Assembly (NCBI GenBank): GCA_012519465.1 | Contig: JAAYQD010000164.1 | Span: forward strand, 1-6,923 | Direction: 5' to 3' | From: Candidatus Cloacimonadota bacterium | GTDB lineage: Bacteria > Cloacimonadota > Cloacimonadia > Cloacimonadales > Cloacimonadaceae | DNA length: 6,923 nt | Shown here: positions 6,246 through 6,923 of the stretch, piece after piece | How the letters are laid out: every line of letters begins with the position of its first letter | How positions within the stretch are numbered: position 1 is the first letter of the stretch | Made by a program: the position numbers and the translations under genes | The notes under the pieces: model-generated | Told to the model about the DNA's origin: nothing | Seen by the model: the letters and a program-made list of their open reading frames with translations, nothing else | Databases searched by the model: none

Positions 6246-6659
6246 ATGAAGATCAAATCATCCAAACAAAAGATCAGCACCACAGTGTTGATATCCATGA
6301 CGGATGTGGTGTTCCTCTTGATCATCTTCCTTCTACTTTCCTCCAATTTTGCCGCTCAGACTGGCCTGCCCATCAAGCTGCCCGCCTCCTCATCCGCCCA
6401 AACCCAAGCCCCCCAAATACTGCATGTGATCTTCGAGAGTAACGAATCCATCTTGTTTTTGGAAGAGCGTCACACCATCCTCACCCTGGCAGATGCCATC
6501 AAACCCCAATTTGCCTCCAAAAACCAAGTGGTGCGCATCTCTGCCGCCCAAGACACAGAGCTGCAAAATGTGATCACCCTCATGGACGTGATCCGCAGTG
6601 CCGGTTTTGAACGTATCTTTATCGCCACCGAGCCCATCAAACATAAAAATGCCAGATAA
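6246..6659 (+). CDS. ExbD/TolR family biopolymer transport protein
   Basis: Partner of the preceding channel: a 137-residue protein with a short cytoplasmic N-terminus, one membrane helix and a periplasmic domain, the standard plan and length. The helix spans about 12-32 and opens with SMTDVVFLLIIFLLLSS (17-33), where D20 is the conserved membrane aspartate that takes part in proton transfer. The periplasmic part begins with LPIKLP (41-46) and contains a small alpha/beta fold (about 57-128), with the VVRISAAQDTELQNVI segment (95-110) matching the family's D-x-x-x-x-x-x-V/I pattern, and ends FERIFIATEP. It starts five bases after the previous stop without a clear Shine-Dalgarno sequence, suggesting translational coupling, and its last 11 bases overlap the next gene. 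Confidence 0.93.
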   Translation: MKIKSSKQKISTTVLISMTDVVFLLIIFLLLSSNFAAQTGLPIKLPASSSAQTQAPQILHVIFESNESILFLEERHTILTLADAIKPQFASKNQVVRISAAQDTELQNVITLMDVIRSAGFERIFIATEPIKHKNAR

Positions 6660-6923
6660 ATATCGTCGCTACATCCCTTTGGGCATTTCTGCCGGTTTGC
6701 ACCTCATTGTGCTCATCGTGATGATGCTCTATTACCTGCCACTCATGCAGGAACAGCCCTGGTATGAGGTGAGCTGGAGCCAGATGTCTGAGATTGACAT
6801 GGTGGAAGAGGATGCAAGTGAGCCGGAATTCAGCGATATCCAGGTGAATCTCGCCCAGCCCAAGGCAAATACCAAAGAGCCCAAACAAGCCACCCCGCCT
6901 GCCAAGCCCAACCCCACCAACCA
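6649..6923 (+). CDS. TonB/TolA-like energy transducer, N-terminal part (truncated by window edge)
   Basis: The first 91 codons are in the window; the frame is open to the right edge. A basic N-terminus (MPDKYRRYIP) precedes one membrane helix, about 10-31, carrying S14-A-G-L-H18. This matches the S-x3-H pattern in the TonB membrane anchor, where the Ser and His are needed for coupling to ExbB/ExbD. After the helix come an acidic periplasmic stretch (about 47-63, rich in Glu and Asp) and the start of a Pro/Lys/Ala/Thr-rich linker (70-91, with KEPKQATPPAKPNP), as expected for a protein that spans the periplasm. The C-terminal domain, which would bind outer-membrane receptors (TonB) or Pal/TolB (TolA), lies outside. 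The start overlaps the end of the ExbD-type gene by 11 bases and lacks a Shine-Dalgarno sequence, implying coupled translation. Confidence 0.85.
   Translation, partial: MPDKYRRYIPLGISAGLHLIVLIVMMLYYLPLMQEQPWYEVSWSQMSEIDMVEEDASEPEFSDIQVNLAQPKANTKEPKQATPPAKPNPTN

Noticed and set aside
1..6923. CRISPR arrays, insertion sequences, att sites, tRNA or rRNA genes, toxin-antitoxin or defence genes
   Set aside because: No direct-repeat arrays, terminal inverted repeats, transposase motifs or RNA gene signatures were seen, and all gaps are shorter than about 145 bases.

Overview
The window is a compact bacterial chromosomal segment with about 94% of bases coding, moderate GC, and no mobile elements, CRISPR arrays, rRNA or tRNA genes. 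The ExbB/ExbD/TonB-type genes at the right end imply a Gram-negative (diderm) cell envelope. From general resemblance of the proteins, a member of the FCB-type phyla such as Cloacimonadota is plausible, but nothing in the window fixes the taxon.

Layout. Bases 3-125 hold the C-terminal end of an unidentified plus-strand gene. A long hairpin at 143-180 with T-rich sequence on both sides closes this gene and the facing operon. From 4297 down to 198 the minus strand carries a tight four-gene operon in the order maf (nucleotide pyrophosphatase), a YtcJ-type amidohydrolase, a 205-residue uncharacterised protein and gltX (glutamyl-tRNA synthetase). The junctions are a 4-bp ATGA overlap, a 26-bp overlap and a 14-bp gap. 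The AT-rich gap 4298-4438 is divergent and should hold the promoters for maf and for serC (phosphoserine aminotransferase, plus strand, 4439-5524). serC ends at its own hairpin terminator (5555-5583). After it starts a second plus-strand operon: a TolQ/ExbB proton channel, a TolR/ExbD partner and the N-terminal part of a TonB/TolA-like protein that runs off the right edge.

How the genes work together. The three right-hand genes encode the parts of one inner-membrane, proton-motive-force-driven energiser for outer-membrane transport (Ton) or envelope constriction (Tol). serC makes phosphoserine for serine and feeds one-carbon metabolism. The minus-strand operon mixes aminoacyl-tRNA synthesis (gltX), nucleotide clean-up (maf), a hydrolase of unknown substrate and an uncharacterised protein; no shared pathway is evident.

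Most of the window is ordinary housekeeping DNA. The points most worth following are the uncharacterised 205-residue protein with conserved-looking His motifs, the apparent Lys-to-Cys change at a probable metal-ligand position of the amidohydrolase, and the Ton-versus-Tol identity of the right-hand operon. I saw no clear new defence, mobile or RNA-based system.
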